Of a stretch of 64,000 nucleotides of DNA, positions 33,368-42,672 are shown one piece after another. Position 1 is the first letter of the stretch. Each line of letters opens with the position of its first letter. The DNA is taken from the NCBI GenBank assembly GCA_900541175.1, contig UQIT01000003.1:62001-126000 (forward strand), in the 5' to 3' direction. Source of the DNA: an uncultured Collinsella sp. (lineage in GTDB: Bacteria; Actinomycetota; Coriobacteriia; Coriobacteriales; Coriobacteriaceae). A model generated the notes under the pieces. The model searched no databases, was not told the DNA's origin, and saw only the letters and a list, made by a program, of their open reading frames with translations. A program made the position numbers and the translations under genes.

Positions 33368-34195
33368 CTATCGCGCCTGCTCGGATACGCACAAGGACAC
33401 CCCCATGAGCACGTCAATTTCGAGCCAACTCGCAACCGCACAATGAACCAGCAAAAGCAGCATATAAGCAAACGCCCCATAATAAAGTCCCTCATGCACA
33501 AGCGCCGTCACTGAAAGTGCCGACGGCAGCGCCGCACTCGAAACTACCCATCCAACAAGAACCTGGATAGCGCAACTTGCAACCAGGTTCCATGCCACCA
33601 GCAGCGTTGCGGGACGCGCGATTTCTCTCCAGGAGGAACGAAGCACCGTGACCGAACGCATGATGTAGCGTGGTGCAAACCGAATGCCTCGTAGTCCCCT
33701 CTGCTCCACGTCCGCATCTTCAATTAACACGAATACGAACGACGCGGAAAGAAGCGTCACGATTACTGCCACCACAAGCGAGCACAACACCCCGAGCTGA
33801 CTGCTCGCAAGCGAGGCAAAGACTACAATTGCCGATAAAATCAAGTGAACCAAATAAATTAGCAGCGCCCCAGAAATCTGGAGGGGAACCGTCGAGGCCA
33901 TGAGATAAACCGGAGGGGTTCGAGCAGGTTGCACCGTCTCTTTGGACCGGTCGACGGCAAATAATGAAAAAGCCACATTCGATAGAAGCAGGTTTAAAAA
34001 GGCCGCGACCACAGTGCAAATAAGCGTAATGGACGGATAGATATAGGCGAGCTCAGTTGCAACGTTTGATACACCAATTTGAAGCGCGCTCATAACAAAC
34101 AAGGGGATATATAACGCCATCGTGCAGCCACTCCGGCATTCCTTCGCCCGATCGCCCGATTCCAGAAAGACATTGAAGTTCTCTCGCAAGTTCAC
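33368..34195 (-). CDS. Uncharacterised multi-pass membrane protein
   Basis: 275 residues with about six hydrophobic stretches, the N-terminal 25 residues and two loops being charged. I recognise no named family. The start is taken as GTG 34195 although the ribosome site is weak; an ATG at 34120 (MALYIPLFVMSAL) is an alternative. Base composition is lower in GC than the neighbours, which may hint at transfer. No partner gene is evident. Confidence 0.5.
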   Translation of the reverse strand: MNLRENFNVFLESGDRAKECRSGCTMALYIPLFVMSALQIGVSNVATELAYIYPSITLICTVVAAFLNLLLSNVAFSLFAVDRSKETVQPARTPPVYLMASTVPLQISGALLIYLVHLILSAIVVFASLASSQLGVLCSLVVAVIVTLLSASFVFVLIEDADVEQRGLRGIRFAPRYIMRSVTVLRSSWREIARPATLLVAWNLVASCAIQVLVGWVVSSAALPSALSVTALVHEGLYYGAFAYMLLLLVHCAVASWLEIDVLMGVSLCVSEQAR

Positions 34196-34285
34196 TCTAT
34201 ACCCGTTTTCTTACTAAGCAGGGCGAACGGGCGCCAATATAAACGCCGGTCCGCCCATCCATAATTTCTAGTTTTAACGTCCAGA

Positions 34286-35659
34286 CTAGTCTGTCCAGCC
34301 GTCGATGTAGTCGCGGTTAAGCTCAAAGTACTGCGCGGCGATATCTTTCGCCAAGGAGTACGAATTAACGAGCGGGTGCATCGCGAGGCTCTCGACAATG
34401 TCGCGCTTCGATCGGTTAACGATGCCACGCGCCACGGTGCGCTCGTAGTACTTGACGCGACGAATCAATTCGAGGTTTCCCGCGGGCACAGAATCGGCTT
34501 CGACGCGATGCGGCACGCAGCCATCGGTGGAGATATCGCACGTTGACTCAATGACATCTGTATCGAGAAGGCCGGGGATGGCGCCATTGTTGGGGGTACA
34601 CAGGATCATCTGCTGCGTCTTGCCAGAGCGAGCAATATCCATGAAGCGGAGCGCGACACCTGCATATCCGCCAGCATCTTTGCCGTACACGTCAAACGTC
34701 CACGGCTTGTCGCGATGAATACCCGTCTCGGCCGCCATGTAGTTGTTTTCGCGCATTCCGTACCACTTCTCAAAGCACGCGAGGCCTTTTTCGAAGTCGT
34801 TCTCAATATCGATAGATGCAAGCTCGCTCGTCATTTCTCGATTAATTTCTTCGATTAGTTCGCCGCGCGTCTGGGGCGAAGAGAGAACGTTGGCAACGGC
34901 GCGCTCGCGATAGTAGAAATAGTATAGGTACTCATTTGGCACGCATCCGCGATTTAGGACGAGGTCCTTCTCGAAGAACCTAAGATCTGTATGAGCATAT
35001 GCCCCGTCGTCGTGGATCAAGTCGGACATGATGTCCTCGCCGTCAACCGTCACATTGCGGAAGAACGAGAGGTGGTTGAGTCCATAGCACTCGCCCTGAA
35101 CCGATGCGGGATCAACGCCTTTATACTCGGCAAACTGATGCAACATGCCCGAGGGGGCATCGCAAATGCCATAAGTAAAATCATAGCCCATATCGCGTAG
35201 GGCCTGAGATACGACGCCAGCGGGATTAGTAAAGTTAAACACCTTGACGTCCGGCTTTGCGTACTTCTTGATTAACTCGCAATACGAAGCAAGCGCAGGG
35301 ACGGAGCGCATGGCAAAAGACACGCCGGCTGCGCCAGTCGTCTCTTGGCCAAGAACCCCATGCGAAAGAGCAATGCGCTCATCGCGAACGCGCATATGGT
35401 CCCCACCGACGCGAATCGTCGTGATCACGTAATCGGCGTCCTTAACGGCCTCGACTGCATCGCCCGTCAGTGAAAAATTAAGCGTGGGGCAAAGCATGCC
35501 CGAGACATGGGCGGCAAGGCCACCGTAGATGCGCAGCTTCTCGGGATCATTGTCCATAAACACAAGTTCGTCGATTCCAAGCGATGACGCCTGCTGGGCT
35601 ATGCTCTTTGCCAAAAACATGGAGCGGACGCCACCGCCACCTATGACCGTAAGTTTCAT
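34286..35659 (-). CDS. Family 4 glycosidase (6-phospho-alpha/beta-glucosidase)
   Basis: Hydrolyses phosphorylated disaccharides by the NAD+- and metal-dependent GH4 mechanism. 457 residues from MKLTVIGGGGVRSMFLAKSI (GGGGG upstream); the extension to 35860 overlaps the divergent promoter. NAD loop VIGGGGVRS, the metal-binding Cys in YGICDAPSGM and His in YGLNHLSFF, and FNFTNPAGVV. It lies divergent from the RpiR regulator and 1 kb from an alpha-glucoside-type PTS. Whether alpha or beta specific cannot be told from motifs alone. Confidence 0.92.
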   Translation of the reverse strand: MKLTVIGGGGVRSMFLAKSIAQQASSLGIDELVFMDNDPEKLRIYGGLAAHVSGMLCPTLNFSLTGDAVEAVKDADYVITTIRVGGDHMRVRDERIALSHGVLGQETTGAAGVSFAMRSVPALASYCELIKKYAKPDVKVFNFTNPAGVVSQALRDMGYDFTYGICDAPSGMLHQFAEYKGVDPASVQGECYGLNHLSFFRNVTVDGEDIMSDLIHDDGAYAHTDLRFFEKDLVLNRGCVPNEYLYYFYYRERAVANVLSSPQTRGELIEEINREMTSELASIDIENDFEKGLACFEKWYGMRENNYMAAETGIHRDKPWTFDVYGKDAGGYAGVALRFMDIARSGKTQQMILCTPNNGAIPGLLDTDVIESTCDISTDGCVPHRVEADSVPAGNLELIRRVKYYERTVARGIVNRSKRDIVESLAMHPLVNSYSLAKDIAAQYFELNRDYIDGWTD

Positions 35660-35694
35660 ATCGAAACCCCCAATTAGCACATTCAATATTGCAT

Positions 35695-35712
35695 GGTTCG
35701 CCTGTGTTTGGA
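35695..35712. promoter_or_regulatory. Candidate RpiR operator at the GH4/regulator gap
   Basis: GGTTCGCCTGTGTTTGGA on the plus strand matches 15 of 18 bases with GTTTCGCCTGTGTGGGGA on the minus strand upstream of the EIICB gene (38362-38379). It is flanked by CAATAT/ATATTG arms. Shared by the two promoters expected to be co-regulated; an inference. Confidence 0.45.
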
Positions 35713-35834
35713 TATTGTATCCAGCATGGAGGGCCGCTTCCCGCCCCGGTTGCAAGGCGGGAAAGGAATTCCCCAAGGAGTTATTATTTACGCAACGGAA
35801 GCGGCCACACACGTCCGGCGGGAAGGAAGCACCG

Positions 35835-36587
35835 ATGGTTGATAAAAAGCAGATTTCCAAGCTCTACTCAGCCGCAAAGCTATCCGAAACCGAGCAAAGC
35901 GTACTCGAATACCTACTCAACAATATCGACACCCTCGATGATATTGGCATAAAACCCGTCGCCATGGCATGCTTTACCAGCATGACGACAGTCATTAGGC
36001 TTTCGAAAAAGCTCGGCTACCGTGGCTACCGCGAAATGATGTACGATCTCAAGCACCTTCAGCATGTCTCCCGCGAAATGAATCAATCACTCAAAGACAG
36101 TAGCGTCCACTTCGTATGTCACACCGGAGATGTAGACGTATTCATCGCCGCACTGCATCGCAACAGAATGATCGGAGTAAACGGAGAGGGCTTCTCACGC
36201 ATCGTTGCGCAGTACATGGCGACTAAGCTCGTTGGACTTGGCTTTTTGGCCGTCATACAGGACTTCCTAGAAACCGATCAGTTTGTCGAATCCAACCGAA
36301 ATACGCTCAGCTGCATGATGCTCATATCCAAATCGGGCCAGACAGAAGCCATCCTGGAAACCGCAAGGGCATGCCACGACGCGGGCATTACGACCCTCGC
36401 TTTTACCGGCAACGAAGACAGCGAGCTCGCCAAGACGGCAGACGCGATCTTTACGATACATGACGATCACCCAATGGATCTTAAGAACGTTAAGCCTAAC
36501 TGCTTTACCGGAAGTTGCATTCTCGCATTCGAAGAACTATTGAGTATCTGCCTTGACAATCTAAAACAAGAAGGCTTGGCCCCCTAA
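35835..36587 (+). CDS. RpiR/MurR family transcriptional regulator
   Basis: 250 residues from MVDKKQISKLYSAAKLSETE; GGAAGG upstream. An N-terminal HTH_6 domain (about 1-75, VAMACFTSMTTVIRLSKKLGYRGYREMM) is followed by a SIS sugar-phosphate domain (about 100-240; LISKSGQTEAILETARACH). Such proteins sense phospho-sugars. It lies between the GH4 gene (divergent) and the EIICB gene (convergent), so it is the likely local regulator. A GGCTTGGC/GCCAAGCC hairpin overlaps its stop codon and may terminate. Confidence 0.88.
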   Translation: MVDKKQISKLYSAAKLSETEQSVLEYLLNNIDTLDDIGIKPVAMACFTSMTTVIRLSKKLGYRGYREMMYDLKHLQHVSREMNQSLKDSSVHFVCHTGDVDVFIAALHRNRMIGVNGEGFSRIVAQYMATKLVGLGFLAVIQDFLETDQFVESNRNTLSCMMLISKSGQTEAILETARACHDAGITTLAFTGNEDSELAKTADAIFTIHDDHPMDLKNVKPNCFTGSCILAFEELLSICLDNLKQEGLAP

Positions 36588-36649
36588 ATCATGCGATAGG
36601 AAGCCAAGCCCTGGAATTGCACTATGCAATTGCAAGCCACTTGCGCGTT

Positions 36650-38314
36650 TTACTCGTCACCGAGAACGTCGTGCACCTCAGAAGCGACTTCGCCGACACG
36701 AGGACCGTAAACGACCTGGATTGCCTTGTCGCTCAGGCGGATAACGCCCATAGCTTCAAGATTCTTGGTGAACACCTCGTCGTCTGCAACCTTAGAACCA
36801 TCCTTGACAATCACGCGAAGACGTGAGATGCAGTTGTCAAGATCATCAATGTTGTCGGCTCCACCAAGCGCTTCGACAATGCCGACAGCAAGCGCGCTGT
36901 CCTTGGTCGCATGGCCCTGGACTGCCTTCTCGGGAGTGCTACCAGACTCGCCCTTTGCCTCAGCGGCCTTTGCCTCGAACTCGGCTCTGCTGTTGATCAA
37001 CTCAATATCGTCACCATCATCTCGACCGGGCGTCTTGATATCGAACTTAGTAATAAAGAACCGGAAGAGGAAGAAAGCTGCCAGGAAAAAGGCGGGGAGC
37101 AAAATAAGGTACGGAAGCAGATTAAGCTTCTCGGGGCGGAATAAGAATGGGATCAGGTCCTTGATATTTCCCTGGTACACCGAAACGCCCATTGCTTCCG
37201 AGAGAACTTCACCCAGTCCGGAAAGCGGAGCGTAAACGCCAAAGTAGAGCCAGGGGGCGGCAAACAGGAACGTAAAGAGAATAGGCTCCGTAACACCAAA
37301 GAAAACAGTCGAAATCACTGTGGGGATTAAAAGACCAGCAACCTTCTTGCGGTTCTGGGGCTTGGCACAAGACCACATAGCAAGGGCGATGCCCGGGAAC
37401 AACGCATAATCGTTAATGCCATAACCAGCCATGAAGGCCCTAACCAAGAGCTTGTCGCTGCTGGGAGAAGCGAACTGTGCAAGCTGAATGGCGCTATTGC
37501 CCACCACGCGCGTTCCATCGACGACCATGGAGCCGCCAAGCTCAGTCCAATACATGGGCGTCTCGAGCAGCGGATGCAAGCCAAACGGCACAAGGCTCTC
37601 GAGCACCCAGCGATAGACAAACGTACCGACCAGACCGGAGCCTTTCACGAACGTCGCAATACCCGAGAAGCATCCACCGATGACGGGCCAGACGAAGTAC
37701 ATGATGCCGCCCAGGATGCCACCGGCGACCAGCGATACAATGGGGACCGTTCGACTGCCCGCAAAAAACGCCAGCGCCGTCGGAAGCTTGGTCTTGTAAA
37801 AACGGCCGGTGATCCAAGCGACCAGGCAGCCCACGATAATGCCGCCAAAGACACCAGAGCTGTAGCCAAAAAAGCCGAGCGAGGTAGTGTAGAGTGCGGA
37901 CTGCTCACTCGCCTGAATGGACGTAAGGCCGACCTTCTGAAGAGCTTCCACCGTTGTATTGTCGGCAGCCAAGCCAGCTGCTCCAAGCAGAATCTCAACC
38001 GTCTTGAGCATGGTGAGATAGCAGACAAGGGCAGAAAAGGCAGCCCAGCCCTTCTCTTTGCGAGACAAGGAGAAGGCGCAGCCGACGGCAAACAAAACAC
38101 CGAGGTTTCCAATGATTACCTCGCCGAGACCCTTAAATACCGAGAAGAACGTAAAGAGCGGCGAAGCGGCATACCAGTCCCAATTAACGCCAAGGGACAC
38201 AAGGGTCAGTTCGGTCGTAAAAACGCTACCGATACCCAAAAAGAGACCGGAAATGGCAATGAGCGTAATCGGAACGAGCATTGCCTTTCCGAACGATTGG
38301 AATTTTTCTTTCAT
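36650..38314 (-). CDS. PTS EIICB, alpha-glucoside/maltose type
   Basis: Imports and phosphorylates an alpha-glucoside. 554 residues from MKEKFQSFGKAMLVPITLIA, with GAGGAGGG upstream. EIIC domain with about ten helices (residues 1-425; conserved GVTEPILFTFLFAAPWLYF), then a linker and a C-terminal EIIB domain whose phosphocysteine is Cys495 (DNIDDLDNCISRLRV). It carries no EIIA domain; the EIIA-Glc at 42673 could supply phosphate. Probably regulated with GH4 by the RpiR protein. Confidence 0.9.
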   Translation of the reverse strand: MKEKFQSFGKAMLVPITLIAISGLFLGIGSVFTTELTLVSLGVNWDWYAASPLFTFFSVFKGLGEVIIGNLGVLFAVGCAFSLSRKEKGWAAFSALVCYLTMLKTVEILLGAAGLAADNTTVEALQKVGLTSIQASEQSALYTTSLGFFGYSSGVFGGIIVGCLVAWITGRFYKTKLPTALAFFAGSRTVPIVSLVAGGILGGIMYFVWPVIGGCFSGIATFVKGSGLVGTFVYRWVLESLVPFGLHPLLETPMYWTELGGSMVVDGTRVVGNSAIQLAQFASPSSDKLLVRAFMAGYGINDYALFPGIALAMWSCAKPQNRKKVAGLLIPTVISTVFFGVTEPILFTFLFAAPWLYFGVYAPLSGLGEVLSEAMGVSVYQGNIKDLIPFLFRPEKLNLLPYLILLPAFFLAAFFLFRFFITKFDIKTPGRDDGDDIELINSRAEFEAKAAEAKGESGSTPEKAVQGHATKDSALAVGIVEALGGADNIDDLDNCISRLRVIVKDGSKVADDEVFTKNLEAMGVIRLSDKAIQVVYGPRVGEVASEVHDVLGDE

Positions 38315-38361
38315 CAATTCCCTCCTCAATGAGCCTCTACAAACGACTATTGCATCCCACG

Positions 38362-38379
38362 TCCCCACACAGGCGAAAC
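38362..38379. promoter_or_regulatory. Candidate RpiR operator upstream of EIICB
   Basis: Minus-strand GTTTCGCCTGTGTGGGGA, shared with the GH4/regulator gap (35695-35712), about 50 bases before the EIICB start codon. The rest of the 314-base gap (38315-38628) shows the FeoAB terminator and a fragment ATTGACGGTATTTTG like the one at 15040. Confidence 0.45.
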
Positions 38380-38603
38380 GGAAGACATGTTCGGCAATAG
38401 AAACAAAGTGATTGTAGAAAGGGGCGCACAAAATACGCATCGACATCGCGTAATACGGTTAAATCGACCGACGATTGCAAGTATTTACGAATCCGTAAAC
38501 GGCAGCAAATAGGCAGCGAACGGCAATCTGCAGCGTAGGACAGTCCCCGCAGGCCGACAATTGACGGTATTTTGGCTCATTTTTATTGAATTGTTGCTCG
38601 CCC

Positions 38604-38626
38604 AAAAGCGCGGAGCATCAACGCGC
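38604..38626 (-). terminator. Possible terminator after feoAB
   Basis: Short GCGCG/CGCGC stem with an eight-to-nine-base loop followed by TTTTGGG on the minus strand, two bases after the stop codon. Weak. Confidence 0.4.
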
Positions 38627-38628
38627 CC

Positions 38629-40989
38629 CTAAGCCAATCCCAGCAATATGCCCGCCGAATGCACGACAAACGCCACGATCCAGGCGACCGTCACTTGAAA
38701 TGCGAATACGGCCACGGCGTAGCGCGCGCCCAGCTCGCTCTTGACGGCGCCGATGGCAGCCACGCAGGGCGGATACAGCAGCGTGAAGACCAAAAACACG
38801 TAGGCGGTGAACGGCGAAAACATGGTCGACAACACCGCAGGCGAGGTCGCGCCCAAAAGCACCGTGAGGGTCGAGATGACGCTCTCCTTGGCGATAAGTC
38901 CGGTGACGAGCGCCGTGGATGCACGCCAGTCGCCAAAGCCGAGCGGTGCCAGCGCCGGCGCGATAATGCTACCCAGACCGGCAAGTAGACTCTGCGACTG
39001 ATCGGCGACCACATTAAAGCGAATGTCGAACGTCTGAAGGAACCAGATGACCACGGTAGCAGCAAAGATAATGGTAAAGGCTTTGGTAATAAAGTCTTTG
39101 GCCTTATCCCATGCCAGCATCACCGTCGTCTTGACGCTCGGCAGGCGGTAATTGGGAAGCTCCATGATAAACGGCACCGGGTCGCCTTTAAATGCCGTGC
39201 GGTTAAGCACCAAAGCCGCGATGCAACCAACCGCAATGCCAATCAGATAGAGCGAGACCATGGCGGGGACCGTCGCCTGCGGGAAGAATGCTCCGCACAG
39301 CAAGCCGTAAACCGGCAGCTTGGCCGAGCAGCTCATGAACGGCGTGAGCATGACGGTCATCTTGCGGTCGTGCTCGGATGGGAGCGTACGGGTCGACATG
39401 ATAGCCGGCACGGTGCAGCCAAACCCGACGAGCATGGGCACAAAGCTGCGGCCCGAAAGGCCAAAGCGGCGAAGCACCTTATCCATGACAAAGGCAACAC
39501 GCGCCATGTAGCCCGAGTCCTCCAGAATGGAGAGGAACAAAAAGAGCACGACGATAATCGGCAGGAAGGTCAGCACGCTGCCCACGCCCGTAAGCACGCC
39601 GTCGACAGCCAGCGAGCGCACTACGTCGTTGGTGCCGAACGCCTTGAGACCCGCATCGGCCGAGGCGATGATGGCAGCGATGCCGTCCTCCATAAGTCCC
39701 TGCAACGCCGCGCCGATCACGCCAAACGTCAGCCAAAAGACGAGACCCATGATCACCAGGAACGCCGGGATAGCCGTGTAGCGACCCGTCAGGATGCGGT
39801 CAATCTTGACGGAGCGCACGTGCTCGCGGCTCTCGTGCGGCTTGACGACGCAACGCCCGCACACGTCGCCGATAAAGCCGAAGCGCATGTCAGCCAGCGC
39901 AGATAGACGGTCGGTGCCGGCCTCGCCCTCCATTTGGCTAATGATGTGCTCGATGGCGTCGAGCTCGTTGCGGTCCAGGTGAAGCGCCTCGGTCACCAGC
40001 TCGTCGCCCTCAACCAGCTTGGTCGCCGCAAAACGCACGGGAATGTGCGCCGTCGCGGCATGGTCCTCGATAAGGTTGGCGATGCCGTGAATGCAGCGAT
40101 GCAGCGCGCCGCCGTCCGGACCATCGGGCGCGCAGAAGTCCAGGCGACCGGGACGCTCGCGGAACCGCGCCACGTGCAAGGCATGATCCACCAACTCGCC
40201 AATACCCTCGTTGCGGGCAGCACTAATGGGAACAACAGGCACGCCCAGCAGGCTCTCGAGCAGGTTGACGTCCACGGCGCCGCCGTTGGCGGTCACCTCG
40301 TCCATCATGTTGAGCGCGATGACCATAGGACGGTCAAGCTCCATGAGCTGCAGTGTCAGGTACAGGTTACGCTCGATGTTGGTGGCGTCAATGATGTCGA
40401 TGATGGCGTCCGGGCGTTCGTCAAGGATGAACTGACGGCTCACGACCTCTTCGCCTGTGTACGGCGACAGGGAGTAAATGCCGGGCAGGTCGGTAACGCT
40501 CGCCTCGGGATGGTTACGGATGGTGCCATCTTTGCGGTCGACCGTCACGCCGGGAAAGTTACCGACGTGCTGGTTGGAGCCCGTCAGCTGGTTGAATAAC
40601 GTGGTCTTGCCGCAGTTTTGGTTGCCGGCGAGGGCAAAGTGCAGCGGCGCGCCCTCGGGCACGGCCGTCTTTGCCGCACGGGGCGAATACGTCCCCTCGC
40701 CCAGGGCCGGATGCTCCGTCGTGCCGATTGCGGCGTTAGCGCGCGGACCCGTATCGGTGTCGTGAATACCCACGAGCTCGATGCGAGCGGCATCGTCCTT
40801 GCGCAGTGTCAACTCGTAGCCACGCAGGCGGATCTCGAGCGGATCGCCCATGGGGGCGTACTTCATCATGGTGACTTCGGTGCCCGGCGTTAGACCCATG
40901 TCCAAAATATGCTGTCGGAGTGCCTGATCGTCCGATGCCACCGATGCGACAACGGCGTCCTTTCCAATCTCGAGTGTATCGAGCCTCAC
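38629..40989 (-). CDS. feoB: Fused FeoA-FeoB ferrous iron transporter
   Basis: Imports Fe2+ across the membrane. 786 residues; the GTG start at 40989 has GGGGGAGG nine bases before it, and a longer frame to 41223 would cover the operator. Residues 1-73 are an SH3-like FeoA domain (MGLTPGTEVTMMKYAPMGDP), then a linker and the G domain with P-loop GNQNCGKTT (122-130; Q replaces the usual P), LPGIYSLSPY, and the membrane part with Gate motifs (FVPMLVGFGCTVPAIMSTRT, FMSCSAKLPVYGLL). Fusion of FeoA and FeoB in one chain is the notable feature. Tandem iron-box-like repeats precede it. Confidence 0.95.
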   Translation of the reverse strand: MRLDTLEIGKDAVVASVASDDQALRQHILDMGLTPGTEVTMMKYAPMGDPLEIRLRGYELTLRKDDAARIELVGIHDTDTGPRANAAIGTTEHPALGEGTYSPRAAKTAVPEGAPLHFALAGNQNCGKTTLFNQLTGSNQHVGNFPGVTVDRKDGTIRNHPEASVTDLPGIYSLSPYTGEEVVSRQFILDERPDAIIDIIDATNIERNLYLTLQLMELDRPMVIALNMMDEVTANGGAVDVNLLESLLGVPVVPISAARNEGIGELVDHALHVARFRERPGRLDFCAPDGPDGGALHRCIHGIANLIEDHAATAHIPVRFAATKLVEGDELVTEALHLDRNELDAIEHIISQMEGEAGTDRLSALADMRFGFIGDVCGRCVVKPHESREHVRSVKIDRILTGRYTAIPAFLVIMGLVFWLTFGVIGAALQGLMEDGIAAIIASADAGLKAFGTNDVVRSLAVDGVLTGVGSVLTFLPIIVVLFLFLSILEDSGYMARVAFVMDKVLRRFGLSGRSFVPMLVGFGCTVPAIMSTRTLPSEHDRKMTVMLTPFMSCSAKLPVYGLLCGAFFPQATVPAMVSLYLIGIAVGCIAALVLNRTAFKGDPVPFIMELPNYRLPSVKTTVMLAWDKAKDFITKAFTIIFAATVVIWFLQTFDIRFNVVADQSQSLLAGLGSIIAPALAPLGFGDWRASTALVTGLIAKESVISTLTVLLGATSPAVLSTMFSPFTAYVFLVFTLLYPPCVAAIGAVKSELGARYAVAVFAFQVTVAWIVAFVVHSAGILLGLA

Positions 40990-41031
40990 GTCCGCGTTCC
41001 TCCCCCGGCGCCCACAGGGCGTTGTATTTAT

Positions 41032-41065
41032 GTTCACCATGGCTAACCGTTTGCCATGGCTAACC
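41032..41065. promoter_or_regulatory. Tandem DtxR/IdeR-like sites upstream of feoAB
   Basis: Direct repeats GTTCACCATGGCTAACC (41032-41048) and GTTTGCCATGGCTAACC (41049-41065) match at 15 of 17 positions. On the minus strand each reads GGTTAGCCATGG, resembling the TTAGGTTAGSCTAACCTAA iron box of DtxR-type repressors. Sited 43-76 bases before the start codon. Confidence 0.55.
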
Positions 41066-41109
41066 AATTTTAAGCTTACATGATAGCGTGAACACACAAC
41101 GACGTTCAA

Positions 41110-41375
41110 TCGACAGATCGGTGCAAGGGGAATTCTGGGCCATTGCTTCCCAGACGGGCCTGTTGCGGAAACCGAATCCCACTCCGGAACACCTAAACGG
41201 GACGGGCTTTCCGGTTGAGGCATCTAGCGGAAACTGCAGCCCGGAATCGGCGCTCAGACTGGGATGCGATTTCCCGATCGAGCCCCTCGGGGAAACTGCG
41301 ACCCGGAATCTGCGCCCAAAACGGGTCACGATTTCCCAAACGGGACGTGGTTTCCCGCGGGAGCAGAAACAGCCG
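41110..41375. repeat. Degenerate tandem hairpin array, period 62
   Basis: Three recognisable units with GGAAAC starting near 41167, 41229 and 41291, plus partial units on each side. Each begins GCGGAAACYG or GGGAAACTG and ends in the near complement (ATTTCCC or CTTTCCG), so each folds into an imperfect hairpin. No convincing gene overlaps. It fills the 540-base gap between feoAB and the esterase gene. Confidence 0.65.
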
Positions 41376-41430
41376 CCCGCTCCCTCGACAAAATGATCCA
41401 TTTTCCTCCGTCTCCAACAGATCAAAACGA

Positions 41431-41496
41431 AGTTGCGGTGGAATAGTTCCTGTTTAAAGCCCCGTGACTTTAATTGGAACTATTTCACCGCAAGTT
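41431..41496. repeat. Dispersed 67-base palindrome, copy 2
   Basis: Begins AGTTGCGGTGGAATAGTTCC exactly as at 31913 and ends with GGAACTATTTCACCGCAA; the central loop differs. Lies 33 bases after the esterase stop codon on the transcribed side and may act as its terminator. Confidence 0.75.
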
Positions 41497-41529
41497 ATGA
41501 GGGACGGGATGGGGCTGGCCCTCTTACTC

Positions 41530-42429
41530 TTACAGATGGCGCTCCAGGAAGCGGAAGGCTAGGCGGATCCAGGGACGGACTGCCGCCTGCTTGTCCTCGT
41601 TGTCGACCGCGGTGTTGGCGTTGCCGAGCGAAAGGCCGTGACCACCCTGGTCGAAGACGTGCATCTCGCATGCAACGCCCTCCTCGGCCATGCGCTGCGC
41701 AAACGGGTAGACCTGCGCGATCGGCGCCGTCTTGTCGTCGGACACGCCCCACACAAAGGTCGGTGGCATCTGACGCGAAGCATGCGTGGTGGGGCAGATG
41801 TCGGCCAGATGCTCGTCAGTTGCCTCGCCGCCCGTCACCATCGACAGGTAGTCGTTGAGCAAATCGCGCCCCGTCTTGCCGCCCGTCTTGGGCACACGCA
41901 AGTCAATGCGCGGATCGCGCGTCTGCATGTCACGCACATAGGCAAAGTCGAGCAATGGATAGCCCAGCACCACGGCATCGGGACGAATGTCGTCCGGACG
42001 CGCCCCGGCAAGTGCCGCGAAGGGGCCGGTCTTCCACTGTGTTGCCAGCGAGGCGCAAATCATGCCGCCAGCAGAAAAGCCCACGACGCACACGCGCTTA
42101 GGATCGACATGCCACTCGTCGGCGTTGGCGCGCACCGTGGCGACCATCTTGGCAAGATCTGCCTGGGGGTGCGGAAAGCTCACGTCACCCGTAGAACTCG
42201 TGACATAGTTGAGCACAAAGGCCTGGTAGCCGCGATCCAAAAATGCAAACGCCACCGGGTCCTGCTCGTGCGGAGCGATATGCGTAAACCCGCCTCCGCC
42301 GCAGATGATCACCGCGGGGCGGCGGCCATTCGGTTTATCGGGCAGCGGCTCGGCACCCAAATACGTAAACGTCGCCGGATAATCCTCGGTCGGCTCCTCG
42401 CCCCACAGCGCATGGTTCTCGACAATCAT
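41530..42429 (-). CDS. Alpha/beta-hydrolase esterase
   Basis: 299 residues from MIVENHALWGEEPTEDYPAT; AAGGGAG upstream. Serine hydrolase fold: oxyanion loop ICGGGGFTHIAPHE, nucleophile elbow VCVVGFSAGGMI, Asp in VWGVSDDKTAP and catalytic His in DQGGHGLSLG. Resembles bacterial acetyl-xylan/feruloyl-type esterases. No signal peptide, so cytosolic. Substrate unknown. Confidence 0.88.
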   Translation of the reverse strand: MIVENHALWGEEPTEDYPATFTYLGAEPLPDKPNGRRPAVIICGGGGFTHIAPHEQDPVAFAFLDRGYQAFVLNYVTSSTGDVSFPHPQADLAKMVATVRANADEWHVDPKRVCVVGFSAGGMICASLATQWKTGPFAALAGARPDDIRPDAVVLGYPLLDFAYVRDMQTRDPRIDLRVPKTGGKTGRDLLNDYLSMVTGGEATDEHLADICPTTHASRQMPPTFVWGVSDDKTAPIAQVYPFAQRMAEEGVACEMHVFDQGGHGLSLGNANTAVDNEDKQAAVRPWIRLAFRFLERHL

Positions 42430-42615
42430 ATGTGCTCCCTTCGCGCAAATTATGCGCCCTTGTTTTTCGCCTTCAAGCGTACCCCACTTGAACCCGTGGC
42501 GCAGAAACACTCCGGCAATAAGTTTCCCTTCAACTGATATATCACATAATCCCAGTTCAGAGGTATCGTTGAGCAGCGTAGAATAGGGGCGTTGACCAAG
42601 CCGCGAAACACATGT

Positions 42616-42625
42616 GAAACGTTTC
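42616..42625. promoter_or_regulatory. cre-like palindrome upstream of EIIA-Glc
   Basis: GTGAAACGTTTCC contains the perfect palindrome GAAACGTTTC with a central CG, as in LacI/CcpA-type operators; 48 bases upstream of the start codon. Suggestive only. Confidence 0.35.
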
Positions 42626-42672
42626 CGGCAAACCAAACGCGCGATATGCGCCTATTTAAGTTGGAGGCAACT

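Noticed and set aside
33255..33446. 63-residue plus frame after the MFS promoter
   Set aside because: No ribosome site and overlaps the end of the membrane-protein gene.
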